A program made the translations under genes and the position numbers. DNA of 64,000 nucleotides from Phormidesmis sp963710175 (lineage in GTDB: Bacteria > Cyanobacteriota > Cyanobacteriia > Phormidesmidales > Phormidesmidaceae): assembly GCA_963710175.1 (NCBI GenBank), contig CAVPZC010000001.1, positions 434,001 through 498,000 on the forward strand. Reading direction: 5' to 3'. The stretch's first letter is position 1, and each line of letters starts with the position of its first letter. The notes below the pieces were generated by a model. The model saw nothing but the letters and a program-made list of their open reading frames with translations, made no database searches and was not told where the DNA came from. Positions 35,623 through 44,197 of the stretch are shown piece by piece.

Positions 35623-35907
35623 ATGCCCGAAATTCATTTCAAAATTCAGTGGCCCGACGGTAAGCAAGAAACTTGTTATTCTCCTTCTTTGGTCGTTCAG
35701 AAGTATTTTGACCCAGGTGAAGCCTACACTGTGACTGAGTTTCTGAGCCGCTCGCGCGAATCACTACAGATTGCCAGCGATCGCGTCCAGGCCAAATACG
35801 GGTTCCCTTGCAGCCGCGCACTTGGCCAGCTCAGACAAATCGAATCAGCAGCTCAGCCCTACCTGACCCAGCCCGAGAGCAAAGTGACCGTCCTTGATTT
35901 TGTCTGA
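35623..35907 (+). CDS. MSMEG_0570-family nitrogen-starvation-response protein
   Basis: A small protein (94 residues from the ATG at 35623; a TTG two codons earlier is in frame). PEIHFKIQWPDGKQETCYSPS, the VVQKYFDPGEAYTVTEFL block and SRESLQIASDRVQAKYGFPCSRA are characteristic of the MSMEG_0570 family. Elsewhere this family belongs to a conserved multi-gene (Nit1-type) cluster with a nitrilase, radical SAM and flavin enzymes. None of those partners is visible here, so it is an orphan copy. Its biochemical function is not known. Confidence 0.8.
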   Translation: MPEIHFKIQWPDGKQETCYSPSLVVQKYFDPGEAYTVTEFLSRSRESLQIASDRVQAKYGFPCSRALGQLRQIESAAQPYLTQPESKVTVLDFV

Positions 35908-35934
35908 GCCCACTTTTTGCTCAGCGCTAATAGA

Positions 35935-36390
35935 TCAGAGTCTTTCGGCAACTTGCTTAAGCCGCTGCAATTGGGTCTCCATGTCTTTTTTAGTCCAGCT
36001 AGCGGCAAACTGCTTAAAGCCAAAGCTCACCAGCGGATTGGGAATGGTGAATTCGAAGCGGTTGAGCAGGCGGGTGCCCCTGATATTGTTCTGATCTTCT
36101 GGCTGGCATTCCCAGCGATCGCGTCCCTGAAAAAAACCGTCAAACGCCCAGACAATCAGACCCGGCTCGCGCTCTATCACCGTACTGGGTAAGGTCGGAG
36201 CCAACAGTGGGACCTTCAGCTTGAACTCAAACTCGCTGCCCAGCGTCGTCTGCCATTGACCGACTGGTTCGCACACCAGAGCCGGATTGAGCCACTGGTG
36301 CATTAGCTTTTGTTCGGTAAAGCAGCGCTCCACCGCAGTGGCGTTAGCTTTTATAAATACAGACTGCTCGTACAGGTTGGGCTGAGACAT
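35935..36390 (-). CDS. SRPBCC family protein
   Basis: A 151-residue START/SRPBCC-fold protein of the polyketide-cyclase-like type: YEQSVFIKANATAVERCFTEQKLMHQWLNP at the N-terminus, a central FEFKLKVPLLAPTLPSTVIEREPG strand pair, and a long C-terminal helix (FKQFAASWTKKDMETQLQRLKQVAE) that closes the hydrophobic pocket. The ligand is unknown. Same strand as the transaldolase-like gene, which lies upstream with 50 bp between, so co-transcription is possible. Confidence 0.8.
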   Translation of the reverse strand: MSQPNLYEQSVFIKANATAVERCFTEQKLMHQWLNPALVCEPVGQWQTTLGSEFEFKLKVPLLAPTLPSTVIEREPGLIVWAFDGFFQGRDRWECQPEDQNNIRGTRLLNRFEFTIPNPLVSFGFKQFAASWTKKDMETQLQRLKQVAERL

Positions 36391-36440
36391 GGTAGTGCAA
36401 TAACGACATCAGAGTTAGCCGGCAGATTTAATAGACGGAT

Positions 36441-37199
36441 CTAACGGCTGATTGCTTGGGCGGCTCGCTCAAAGTCGGCGGTGGCGGCGAGAGTAGCTGG
36501 CACATCGAAAAGGGCTTGGGCGATCGCCTCCGAAAAAGTAAACGTATCAACGCCCCGCGCGGCTAATGCGGCAATATCTTCTACCTGGCGAATGCTTGCA
36601 GTAAGGATTCGGGTCTGACTGCGAACGCCGTTGAGCGCCTGCTGCATAGTGGCAATTTCTGTCCGCCCATCTCGCCCGCTGTCATTAATCCGACCCAGAT
36701 AAGGCGCAACGTAGCTCGCTCCAATCGCCGCCGCAATCAAAGCCTGATGCACCGCGTATGCCGCCGTCAGCGTTACCAGAATGCCCTCTTGAATCAGCGC
36801 TTTAGCAACTGTAGTTCCCATGCGAGTAGCGGGTAGCTTAACCACGATGCGGCTGTCGGCGCTGCCCAGCGCTTTGCCGACTTGTAGAAGTTCATTAATG
36901 GAGCTGCCCCAGGCTTGCAGGTGGATTTCTTGAGCGCCCAAGTCAAACGCTTTTTTTGCCAAATCTTGAAGAATATCTGGTTGGCAAGCAACCCCTGCCC
37001 GCTCGGTCAGCAGCGGATTGCAGGTCACCCCATGGAATAGCCCCATCGGTAGCCAGGTTTGCCACGCAGTAATATCAGCTGTGTCCAGATATAGCCGTAA
37101 GTGAGGCTGGTCAGTAAAAGCGAGGGAGCTATCCGCATCGCTAACCATGATTTTCGAAAGCATGAGGCGTTGGGGGTAGATAAAGAGCGGAGCTGTCAT
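36441..37199 (-). CDS. transaldolase / fructose-6-phosphate aldolase-like enzyme
   Basis: Class I aldolase of the small transaldolase family. LRLYLDTADITAWQTWLPMGLFHGVTCNPLL is the conserved start with the catalytic Asp and Thr-Cys-Asn-Pro. The Schiff-base Lys is in RIVVKLPATRMG, and VTLTAAYAVHQALIAAAIGASYVAPYLGR covers the following strands. Substrate may be fructose-6-phosphate or sedoheptulose-7-phosphate. The frame stays open to 37337, but an intrinsic terminator lies inside that extension. Starts at 37199, 37163 or 37148 are therefore the real candidates; 37199 is given as the outermost. Confidence 0.8.
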   Translation of the reverse strand: MTAPLFIYPQRLMLSKIMVSDADSSLAFTDQPHLRLYLDTADITAWQTWLPMGLFHGVTCNPLLTERAGVACQPDILQDLAKKAFDLGAQEIHLQAWGSSINELLQVGKALGSADSRIVVKLPATRMGTTVAKALIQEGILVTLTAAYAVHQALIAAAIGASYVAPYLGRINDSGRDGRTEIATMQQALNGVRSQTRILTASIRQVEDIAALAARGVDTFTFSEAIAQALFDVPATLAATADFERAAQAISR

Positions 37200-37227
37200 C
37201 TGCTCTCTAATAGTAAGTGTCCAACCG

Positions 37228-37272
37228 AAAAAAAAGCCATCCGAACAGGTTTGATACTGTCCTGATGGCCTT
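37228..37272 (-). terminator. intrinsic terminator after the M10 protease gene
   Basis: Read on the minus strand, GCCATCAGGACAGT pairs with an ACCTGTTCGGATGGC arm (terminal GCCATC/GATGGC perfect) and is followed by eight T residues. It lies 62 bp after the metalloprotease stop and ahead of the transaldolase start, separating these two same-strand genes. Confidence 0.75.
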
Positions 37273-37333
37273 GTAATTATTAGAGTGTCGTCAGCTACTG
37301 CAATTGCCCTGTGTCCGCCCTGTCGCAGTTGGC

Positions 37334-39052
37334 TCAAACGAAGTCGGCTGCGGCGGTAAAGGGACTGGCCATTAGGCTGAGGCTCGGGTCTGGGGTAAAG
37401 TCTGACGCTGTGTTTTGATCGGTTTGTTGCGTGGATGTGCCCAGAGCAGTAGTTACTATATCAGGGGCGATCGCTGCTACCTTAGCGGTGACAGAAATAT
37501 TGTCAATGAAGCCGCCAATGCTGTCGACAGGGCCAACGGCGCGAAAGATCAGGGAGCTAGCATCACGAATGCTTCCCTGCACATCATAGTTAAACGTGAT
37601 CCATTCGCCTTTGCCGCCACCCGTCAAAGTGTCTATTCTCTGGCCTTCCCAAAAGACGTCAATGCCCGTGGTGTCTGGTGCCTGTCCCCCGCTTGTATAG
37701 TCTACAGATAGGCTATAGGTCTGGCCGGTCACCGTGTCTATGTTTTGACCAATCGTACTGTTTTGACCGTAAACATCAAGCGTTGCCCAGGCGATTCCTT
37801 CGGCGGCGGCACCTAGCAGATCGGTGCGCTTATCAACCTGCAATCCCGCACCCGAGAATACAGCCCAGCCCTTGATACGGCTGTACACTTGATATTCACC
37901 AGCTTCTAGAGGAACTTCCTCAAAACTGCCGTTTACGACCAGATTAGGCGCAGGCAGTACGAGCTGAGCATCCTCCTGGAGAAAGGGACCCGCCAGCGTC
38001 TCGACTGATCCTATCCCGGCCCCATAGAGGCTACGAATACCGTTGATATCGTCTTGCAGCAAAAATGGCTGACTCACGCCATCAAAGCGATTGGCCAAAA
38101 CCGAATTCATAATCGCTGCGGTGCCATCTTCGTGAGCCAAGCCCAGGGAGTGCCCTAATTCATGCACAGCGGTCTCTAGAAACAGCGACTCAGTCCAGCT
38201 TTCACCCGCATCAAAGGTAATGTCGCCAATGCTGGGGAAATAGGCAAAGGCCAGAGTGCTGCCGGGGCCGTCAATACTAGCACTCTGTGCCCAAATGTCT
38301 ACAGCGTCACCCGAGCCTGGGTTTTCTATCTCGAAAAAATCTATCGGTGCATAGTCTGCCCAAGTTTGCAGCGCCGACGCGAACAGGGTCTTAACCCGGC
38401 TGGTCTCAATTCCAGCGAATGTGAAGCTGTTGTCAAAGGCAAAGGTGACAGCAGTGCTCGTCTTACCGTCGGCCTTGGTGTTCAGGCGGTTCCATTTGAG
38501 TGAGCTAGCGACCTGGCTAGTGCCATTGGAGACTAGCTGGCCAGTAGAGGTAACAGTGGTAAATGCAGCAGCGCTCTCAGGTAGAATAGCCTTTGAGCAG
38601 AGCGGGCAGCAGCAAGGAGCGGTAGCATCCGGTATGTGAGCGGGTGTAAATTCTGCTAGCGGAAAGGTCTCTATGACAGACTGCTGCTGAGGCAGTGAGC
38701 TGCTCAGGTTGACGAAAGACCCAGCTGCTAAAAACTGACGGATCAGCCCTGCCTCTGTTCTCTCTAAGCTTGAATTCGAGCTGAGACTGGCGACTTTTTG
38801 CTGGAAATCTGCCAGCATTGGGGTGCTAACTGCTGTTTGAGCAGCGGTTAGCAAGTCTGTTAGTGAGCTAGCCAGGTTCGAGCTAGCGCCCCCTTCAGAT
38901 TCGATATAGGCTGCGATGTCGGAGAAGATTCCTGCAATATCAGCCTGATTTAAATGAGGTGCAATCTCTGCAAGAGCCGCTTGGAACTCAAGCTCTAGCG
39001 TTTCTAGAAATGAATCGCTTAATACGTTTGCTGTAACGGCAGGCAAAGACAT
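37334..39052 (-). CDS. matrixin-type (M10A) zinc metalloprotease
   Basis: A 572-residue protein. The zinc motif HELGHSLGLAH (His297, His301, His307 with Glu298) plus a Met-turn in AAIMNS define a metzincin of the matrix-metalloprotease type. The N-terminal 150 residues look like a propeptide and end in a tight cysteine cluster (Cys147-149 and Cys152) just before the catalytic domain, where matrixins carry the cysteine switch. The C-terminal part (about 375-520) is a beta-sandwich domain (NLVVNGSFEEVPLEAGEYQVYS) like carbohydrate-binding modules. No standard signal peptide is seen, so type I-like secretion is possible. Confidence 0.85.
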   Translation of the reverse strand: MSLPAVTANVLSDSFLETLELEFQAALAEIAPHLNQADIAGIFSDIAAYIESEGGASSNLASSLTDLLTAAQTAVSTPMLADFQQKVASLSSNSSLERTEAGLIRQFLAAGSFVNLSSSLPQQQSVIETFPLAEFTPAHIPDATAPCCCPLCSKAILPESAAAFTTVTSTGQLVSNGTSQVASSLKWNRLNTKADGKTSTAVTFAFDNSFTFAGIETSRVKTLFASALQTWADYAPIDFFEIENPGSGDAVDIWAQSASIDGPGSTLAFAYFPSIGDITFDAGESWTESLFLETAVHELGHSLGLAHEDGTAAIMNSVLANRFDGVSQPFLLQDDINGIRSLYGAGIGSVETLAGPFLQEDAQLVLPAPNLVVNGSFEEVPLEAGEYQVYSRIKGWAVFSGAGLQVDKRTDLLGAAAEGIAWATLDVYGQNSTIGQNIDTVTGQTYSLSVDYTSGGQAPDTTGIDVFWEGQRIDTLTGGGKGEWITFNYDVQGSIRDASSLIFRAVGPVDSIGGFIDNISVTAKVAAIAPDIVTTALGTSTQQTDQNTASDFTPDPSLSLMASPFTAAADFV

Positions 39053-39456
39053 TAATTTATCGAAGAAGCTTCAGGCGAAGATAATTTGAAAAGGGTGTAG
39101 CAACCCAGCCTGTAGGAACTGATTGGAAAGTAACAGCCTTTAAATAAAGCTATCAATCGCCAAAAAATTACGGTTGCTATCAATAACTGCAAAGGTGAAA
39201 AATGCTCGGCAAAGCCAGGAGTCTAGTCGACACTTTGTCGATCTCTAGACCAGCTTGCGGGGCAGTTATGAGCAATGGGAGCGTTGATAACGCTCGACCA
39301 ATACCTTATGAACAATTATGGTAGATGCTTCCTTGATACCCGCATTATAGTGTGAAGGTGAGGTCAAAACCTCAGGGATTTCAATGAAGGTTTTGTAACG
39401 AAGATTACATTCTGGGCCTTGGCTGATGATGAAGCCGCGTAAAGCTCTGCCGCCAG
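39053..39456. other. gap between tldD and the M10 protease gene
   Basis: 404 bases without a credible gene. Two small perfect hairpins are present: GAGCGTT/AACGCTC at 39279-39295 and TGAGGT/ACCTCA at 39359-39374. Neither has a T run on the tldD strand. The AT-rich 39060-39200 stretch probably contains the protease promoter (minus strand). No repeat element of the window's families is present. Confidence 0.5.
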
Positions 39457-40908
39457 CTAGTCGGCGTCGCCGCCTACAACCACATCTTTAATGCGCAGAC
39501 TCGGTCCGCCGCAGCCTACCGCCAGACCGCTCTGACCGCCTTTGCCACAGCCGCCCGATTCATCCCAATAAAAGTCATCGCCAATCGCTTCTATATTGGC
39601 CAGTGTGCTAAATACGTTGCCTGAGAGAGTGACATCTTGCACGGGCTCGGCAATCTCTCCCTGGCGAATCATCCAGGCTTCTCCAGCGGTAAAGGTAAAC
39701 AGCTCGCCGTTAGTTTCACCGCCCACCCAGTTACGCGCGTAGATACCTGTTTCGATGTCAGTAAACAGGTCACCGACTGGCGTATGGCCGCGCTCAATCC
39801 AGGTATTGGTCATGCGGACGAGAGGTGAATAGTGATAGTTCAGGCAGCGGGCGTTGCCGGTGGGTGCTTCGTTGAGGCCACCAGCCGTTTCGCGGGAGTG
39901 CAGTCGGCCTGTGAGCACCCCGTCGGTAATTAGCTGCGTAGTAGTAGCGGCTGTGCCTTCGTCGTCATAAAAGTAGCTGCCACGATGTCCAGCGGGCGCT
40001 GCCCCGTCAAAAATTTGTAGGTTAGCGGGGCCGAACCGTCGTCCCAGGGTCATGGTCTCCAGCAGCTCGGGGTTCTCATAAATCATGTCGGCTTCGGACA
40101 GATGACCAAAGGCTTCGTGAACGAATAGCCCGCTGAGAATGGGGTCTATGACAACGGTGTAAATGCCGCCTTTGGCTGGAGGCAAGGTGAGAGCGGTGAC
40201 GCTGCGATCGCCTGCCGCTTTCACTTTTTCTTCGAGCCCCAGCACATCTTCATAGGCCCGCCGCGATCCGACCGTTTCTCTGCCAGTCTGCACCTGTTCG
40301 CCTTGCCGCGCCGTTGCTGCAAAGCGCATTTCAATATCTGCCCAGCCCTGCTCAATCAGCGTGCCTTCAGAAGTCGCTAACAGGATCTGCTGATAGCTGT
40401 CTTCGTAGCGGACGGCAGTGGAAGCAATGTCAGCGTGGGCGCTGCGCAGTACTTCGGTGTAGTGGTGGCACAGGGCTTTTTTGGCTGCCAGGGAGACCTG
40501 CCGGGGGTCGGTGCCGGTCAGGGGCAAAACGCAGCGGGTTTGGACGATGTCAATTGGGGCGAGCTGGGTGGTGTCGTCGCCGATTAGTTGAGCGGCGGCG
40601 ATCGCATCTTCTACTCTCAAACTCAAGTCGGCCAGCCGATTAAAACTGGCAAAGCCCCAGCCGCCTTTATGACAGGCCCGCACCTGACCGCCAATAGAAA
40701 TATCTTCACTGAGGGCTTCGGGCCGGTCGCCACGCAGCCGGATCTCGCAGCCCTGCGATCGCTCCAACCGAATTGCCAGATAATCTACCCGATGGCGATG
40801 CCGACCGATCAGATCGCTGACCTGATCTTTGTAGCTATCTAAGGTAAAGTCAGTCTGCTGTTGACTGTCCCTAACTTGGGAGCTCAATGAAGCGTCAGAT
40901 GTCTGCAT
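39457..40908 (-). CDS. tldD: TldD metallopeptidase
   Basis: Subunit of the TldD/TldE(PmbA) protease that processes small modified peptides and, with its partner, degrades unfolded peptide chains. The zinc motif is in VHEAFGHLSEAD (HExxxH), followed by FYDDEGTAATTTQLITDGVLTGRLHSRETA, the family's strongest block, and AMNARCLNY-like TGNARCLNYHYSPLVRMTNTWIE. The open frame reaches 41034, but homology starts after the ATG at 40908 (MQTSDASLSS), preceded by AGGAC. No pmbA partner is within the window. Confidence 0.93.
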   Translation of the reverse strand: MQTSDASLSSQVRDSQQQTDFTLDSYKDQVSDLIGRHRHRVDYLAIRLERSQGCEIRLRGDRPEALSEDISIGGQVRACHKGGWGFASFNRLADLSLRVEDAIAAAQLIGDDTTQLAPIDIVQTRCVLPLTGTDPRQVSLAAKKALCHHYTEVLRSAHADIASTAVRYEDSYQQILLATSEGTLIEQGWADIEMRFAATARQGEQVQTGRETVGSRRAYEDVLGLEEKVKAAGDRSVTALTLPPAKGGIYTVVIDPILSGLFVHEAFGHLSEADMIYENPELLETMTLGRRFGPANLQIFDGAAPAGHRGSYFYDDEGTAATTTQLITDGVLTGRLHSRETAGGLNEAPTGNARCLNYHYSPLVRMTNTWIERGHTPVGDLFTDIETGIYARNWVGGETNGELFTFTAGEAWMIRQGEIAEPVQDVTLSGNVFSTLANIEAIGDDFYWDESGGCGKGGQSGLAVGCGGPSLRIKDVVVGGDAD

Positions 40909-41002
40909 GTCAGTCCTATGCCTGCATTCTTGAGTGTTGCTATTGTGCCGTGAAATGTTGCGCGATTGTTGGGTTATCCCTAACGGCAGGCGACTCGTAT
41001 TA

Positions 41003-41044
41003 CCATAGAGCTGAGCCCATAGAGCTAGGCCCATAGAGCTGAGC
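41003..41044 (+). repeat. 14-bp tandem repeat, three units
   Basis: Units CCATAGAGCTGAGC, CCATAGAGCTAGGC and CCATAGAGCTGAGC lie end to end between the divergent tldD and DUF3611 starts. The middle unit differs by a two-base change. It could be a spaced protein-binding array, since 14 bp is not a full helical turn, or simple slippage. Confidence 0.7.
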
Positions 41045-41089
41045 GATTTTTCTGACCCGCCACCCCTATTACACTAAAAAAACGATGCT

Positions 41090-41647
41090 ATGACAGGTGA
41101 ACTTGGTTACTCCTTGCCTCCGGCCATTCGCCGCATTGCTACCAACTTTCGGCTGGCGGGCTGGATTGGGCTGTGGGCTCAGGCTGTCATTGGCGTTGTG
41201 GCGAGCGGGCTGTTTGTCATTTACTCGCTAGAACCGGAGACCGGGCCAGGGGAGGCCAGTGCTGGCATCTTTACCGCTATCGGCATTGTGACCGCCTTCG
41301 TCAGCGCGTTTTGGGGGTTTCGCTACACTCGTTTGGCCCGTAAACTGCGCAATCCCAATCCTGATCTGCGGCCCAAACCCAAAGATGCCGCTAGAGCTAT
41401 CCGCATTGGCCTGATCATCAGCTTAGCGGGCATGTTAGTGACTATTTTAGGCACCCAGTCCATCGTGGGGCCACTGCTGCTGCGCGGACTCCGGCAAGGG
41501 CCGGTGGTGATTGGGGCCACCCGCGATTCTTCAGCTTTTATCAACGCCGCTGATATTGCTGTAGTCTGCTCGGCAACCAATACTATTTTTGCTCACTATA
41601 TTGGGCTGTGCTGCTCGCTGTGGCTGCAATATGTAGTCAACCGCTAG
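41090..41647 (+). CDS. DUF3611 family membrane protein
   Basis: A 185-residue protein with four predicted membrane spans: WIGLWAQAVIGVVASGLFVIY, IFTAIGIVTAFVSAFWGFRY, IGLIISLAGMLVTILG and a C-terminal AHYIGLCCSLWLQYVV. LPPAIRRIATNFRLAGWIGLW and LARKLRNPNPDLRPKPKDAARAIRIGL are conserved in DUF3611, a family found in cyanobacteria and plastids with no known role. It is divergent from tldD, with the 14-bp repeat array between them. Confidence 0.85.
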   Translation: MTGELGYSLPPAIRRIATNFRLAGWIGLWAQAVIGVVASGLFVIYSLEPETGPGEASAGIFTAIGIVTAFVSAFWGFRYTRLARKLRNPNPDLRPKPKDAARAIRIGLIISLAGMLVTILGTQSIVGPLLLRGLRQGPVVIGATRDSSAFINAADIAVVCSATNTIFAHYIGLCCSLWLQYVVNR

Positions 41648-41671
41648 CAAGGATCTCGATCAGGAATGTCG

Positions 41672-42289
41672 CTAAAAGCGCGAGCCGGGCTGCTGAAGAA
41701 AGGCGATTTCCGCAGGCGTACTCTGGCGACCCAAAATTTCGTTGCGGTGAGGAAAGCGACCAAAGCGGTCAATCACCTCCCGGTGACGAATGGCATAGTC
41801 GAGCCCGCCTTTGAGACCGTCATCCAGGTCGGGGGACGTTTCAACGAGATCTTTCATCAGCTCAACGCAGCGATCCTGGTGGGCGATCGCCTCGCTGTGC
41901 TCAAACGGCACATATATAAAGAAGCGATAGGCAGGCATCAGCGCTTTATCTGCGCCTGTATTGACCAGCTTTTGGGCCACGGCTAGCGCCTGAGCATCGG
42001 TCGCAAAGCTGCGCGGACTGCCCCGAAACAGATTGCGTGGAAACTGGTCGAGCAACAGCAGCAGCGCTACGGCGCGGCGCGGTGAGTCTTGCCAGCTGTC
42101 ATATCTTCCGGCAGCCGCTTTTTCGCAGTCAGCTAAAAAGTGCTGGCGAATCTGAGCGTCAAAATCGGCACTCTTCGTAAACCAGGCCTGGCGATAGCTG
42201 CCATAGTTGGCGTCAGCCGGCTCGCCAAACCAGAAGCTCAACACGGCGTCTGCCCGGCTTTGTGGGGAAGGTGAGGGTGGTTGGGCCAT
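41672..42289 (-). CDS. DUF924 family protein
   Basis: A 205-residue helical protein. AVLSFWFGEPADANYGSYRQAWF, the SPRRAVALLLLLDQFPRNLFRGSPRSFATDAQAL block and YRFFIYVPFEHSE are hallmarks of DUF924, a tetratricopeptide-like all-alpha fold widely distributed in bacteria without a clear function. It stands alone on the minus strand, 24 bp from the convergent DUF3611 stop. Confidence 0.88.
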   Translation of the reverse strand: MAQPPSPSPQSRADAVLSFWFGEPADANYGSYRQAWFTKSADFDAQIRQHFLADCEKAAAGRYDSWQDSPRRAVALLLLLDQFPRNLFRGSPRSFATDAQALAVAQKLVNTGADKALMPAYRFFIYVPFEHSEAIAHQDRCVELMKDLVETSPDLDDGLKGGLDYAIRHREVIDRFGRFPHRNEILGRQSTPAEIAFLQQPGSRF

Positions 42290-42386
42290 AGTTTTACAGC
42301 GGTGACAATGCAGTAGCCGTCAATTGAGCGTCGTTCCTTCTAATATCATTGACTAATACTATTGAAACGTCTTTAGATTCAGTTTT

Positions 42387-42677
42387 ATGTCTTTTCTACC
42401 GATTGTGCTGGCGATCGCGATTATTTTAGCTGTATTTAGCTGGCTCACAGGTCGCCGACTACCCATTCAAGGTCGCCGTCCGAGCCGTGACCGCAGCATC
42501 CAGCGGGCTCGCGGCGTGTCCCGCACTACTCGCAAACAGCTGATGAGACTAGTGGGCGGTAATGCTGCGGTCGCTCAGCGACTCGTAAGCGATTTACAAG
42601 CGCATAATCCTGGCCGTACGGAGCAGTGGTGCTGGGAAAAGGCAATCTACGATATTGAGCGCGATCGCCGGGCTTAA
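42387..42677 (+). CDS. small single-span membrane protein with NPGRT-WC-EKAIYDIERDR domain
   Basis: A 96-residue protein with an N-terminal span (FLPIVLAIAIILAVFSWL), a basic linker (RRLPIQGRRPSRDRSIQRAR) and a soluble C-terminal domain of about 45 residues. That domain, with AVAQRLVSDLQAHNPGRTEQWCWEKAIYDIERDR, recurs in the protein at 60341-60799, which has the same order of membrane helix, basic linker and domain. I do not recognise the family; the domain could be a short helical module with a conserved Trp-Cys. Function unknown. Confidence 0.75.
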   Translation: MSFLPIVLAIAIILAVFSWLTGRRLPIQGRRPSRDRSIQRARGVSRTTRKQLMRLVGGNAAVAQRLVSDLQAHNPGRTEQWCWEKAIYDIERDRRA

Positions 42678-43006
42678 AGGTAACTTTGGCTGAAATTGCG
42701 GCGACCTAACCTGGATACTCTATGAATATTTCGCAAATACATCACATACTCTTGATGCGATGCCCGGATTATTGGCCTAAGCTTATGTACTCTTGAGTGG
42801 AGCAAGGCGCGTAAACACACCGTTAGCTTTATTACCTCATTTCTACACAAAGCTTTACATTGCCTGCTGGCAACTGAGCCTAGAGCCGCCATCAAGAATT
42901 TTTTGACTGATTGGTGTTTTTGGGAACCCTATGCTAAAGCTTGACAGGTAGCCCTACTGCCAGAGCTACATCTGCAAAACTATTAACTTCAAGGACGCTG
43001 AGAATA
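42678..43006. other. leader region upstream of gmd
   Basis: 329 bases with no credible ORF. The part near 42890-43006 is AT-rich and must contain the gmd promoter. TTGACT at 42903 and TATGCT at 42930 are separated by 21 bp, too wide for a confident sigma-70-type call; AAGGACG just before the gmd ATG is the ribosome site. No repeats of the window's families occur here. Confidence 0.4.
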
Positions 43007-44086
43007 ATGACGCAACCGAAGCGGGCACTTATCACCGGAATCACAGGGCAAGATGGTTCATATTTAGCGGAGCTATTGCTCGATAAAGGCTACGAGGTTC
43101 ATGGCGTCATTCGCCGAACTTCTACCTTCAATACTGACCGCATTGATCACATCTACGTAGACCCTCACAAAGAAGGTGCCAAGCTTTTTCTGCACTACGG
43201 TGACCTCAATGATGGCACCATGCTGCGCCGCATTCTAGAGCAGGTAAAACCCGCCGAAGTTTACAACCTGGGCGCTCAGTCACATGTGCGGGTCAGCTTT
43301 GATTCACCGGAGTACACCGTAGATACGGTCGCTATGGGCGCACTACGTTTGTTAGAAGCCATTCGCGACTATCAGCAGCGCACAGGTGACGAAGTTCGCT
43401 TTTATCAGGCGGGCTCTTCGGAGATGTTTGGCAAAGTGCAGCACGTCCCTCAGTCAGAAGAGACGCCTTTTTATCCACGCAGCCCCTACTCCTGCGCCAA
43501 AGTTTACGCGCACTGGCAAACGATTAACTACCGTGAGTCTTATGACATGTTTGCTACCAACGGCATTCTGTTTAATCACGAATCGCCGCGTCGGGGCGAG
43601 ACCTTTGTCACGCGGAAGATTACACGGGCGATCGCTCGCATCGTCGCCGGTCAGCAAAAGCAGCTTTACTTGGGCAACCTCGACTCTAAGCGCGATTGGG
43701 GCTATGCCAAAGACTATGTCAGAGCTATGTGGCTAATGCTACAGCAGGAGAAGCCCGACGATTTTGTCGTAGCCACCGGCGAAACTCACTCCATCCGCGA
43801 ATTTTTGGAAGTGGCTTTCAACTATGCCAACCTCAACTGGCAAGACTATGTCGCTTTTGATGAGCGCTATCTGCGCCCGGCAGAAGTAGACCTGCTGATT
43901 GGCGATCCGACTAAGGCAAAGACGGTTTTGGGCTGGGAGCCTGAAATCACTTTTGAAGGCTTAGTGAAGCTAATGGTCGATTCTGATCTAGAGGCGATCG
44001 GGCAAAAGGCAATCAGCGCCTCTGAGTCCGGCAGCAATCTCGATATGGCGACCGTCCGCCGCGAAATGATCGGTTCGATGTCTTAA
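43007..44086 (+). CDS. gmd: GDP-mannose 4,6-dehydratase
   Basis: First step from GDP-mannose to GDP-fucose and related 6-deoxy sugars. The ATG at 43007 (MTQPKRALITG) is used; AAGGACG is just upstream, and the open frame's earlier TTG-type extension lacks homology. The NADP-binding motif is TGITGQDGSYLAELLL. The catalytic Ser/Thr-Tyr-Lys appears as SSEMFG and YSCAKVYAHW, and NGILFNHESPRRGETFVTRKITRA is the long conserved block. fcl follows 313 bp downstream with a mobile element between them. Confidence 0.97.
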   Translation: MTQPKRALITGITGQDGSYLAELLLDKGYEVHGVIRRTSTFNTDRIDHIYVDPHKEGAKLFLHYGDLNDGTMLRRILEQVKPAEVYNLGAQSHVRVSFDSPEYTVDTVAMGALRLLEAIRDYQQRTGDEVRFYQAGSSEMFGKVQHVPQSEETPFYPRSPYSCAKVYAHWQTINYRESYDMFATNGILFNHESPRRGETFVTRKITRAIARIVAGQQKQLYLGNLDSKRDWGYAKDYVRAMWLMLQQEKPDDFVVATGETHSIREFLEVAFNYANLNWQDYVAFDERYLRPAEVDLLIGDPTKAKTVLGWEPEITFEGLVKLMVDSDLEAIGQKAISASESGSNLDMATVRREMIGSMS

Positions 44087-44197
44087 GCACCCTATTATTT
44101 GATCGTTCTGTATCTGAACATCAAGAGCATGTGAAATGTAGACTGCGAGCCAACGTCTTGCGGATGGCGTTGGCTCATATTTGTATGCATAGAGAGC

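Noticed and set aside
37200..37337. N-terminal extension of the transaldolase-like frame.
   Set aside because: It passes through the intrinsic terminator of the upstream protease gene and has no family similarity.
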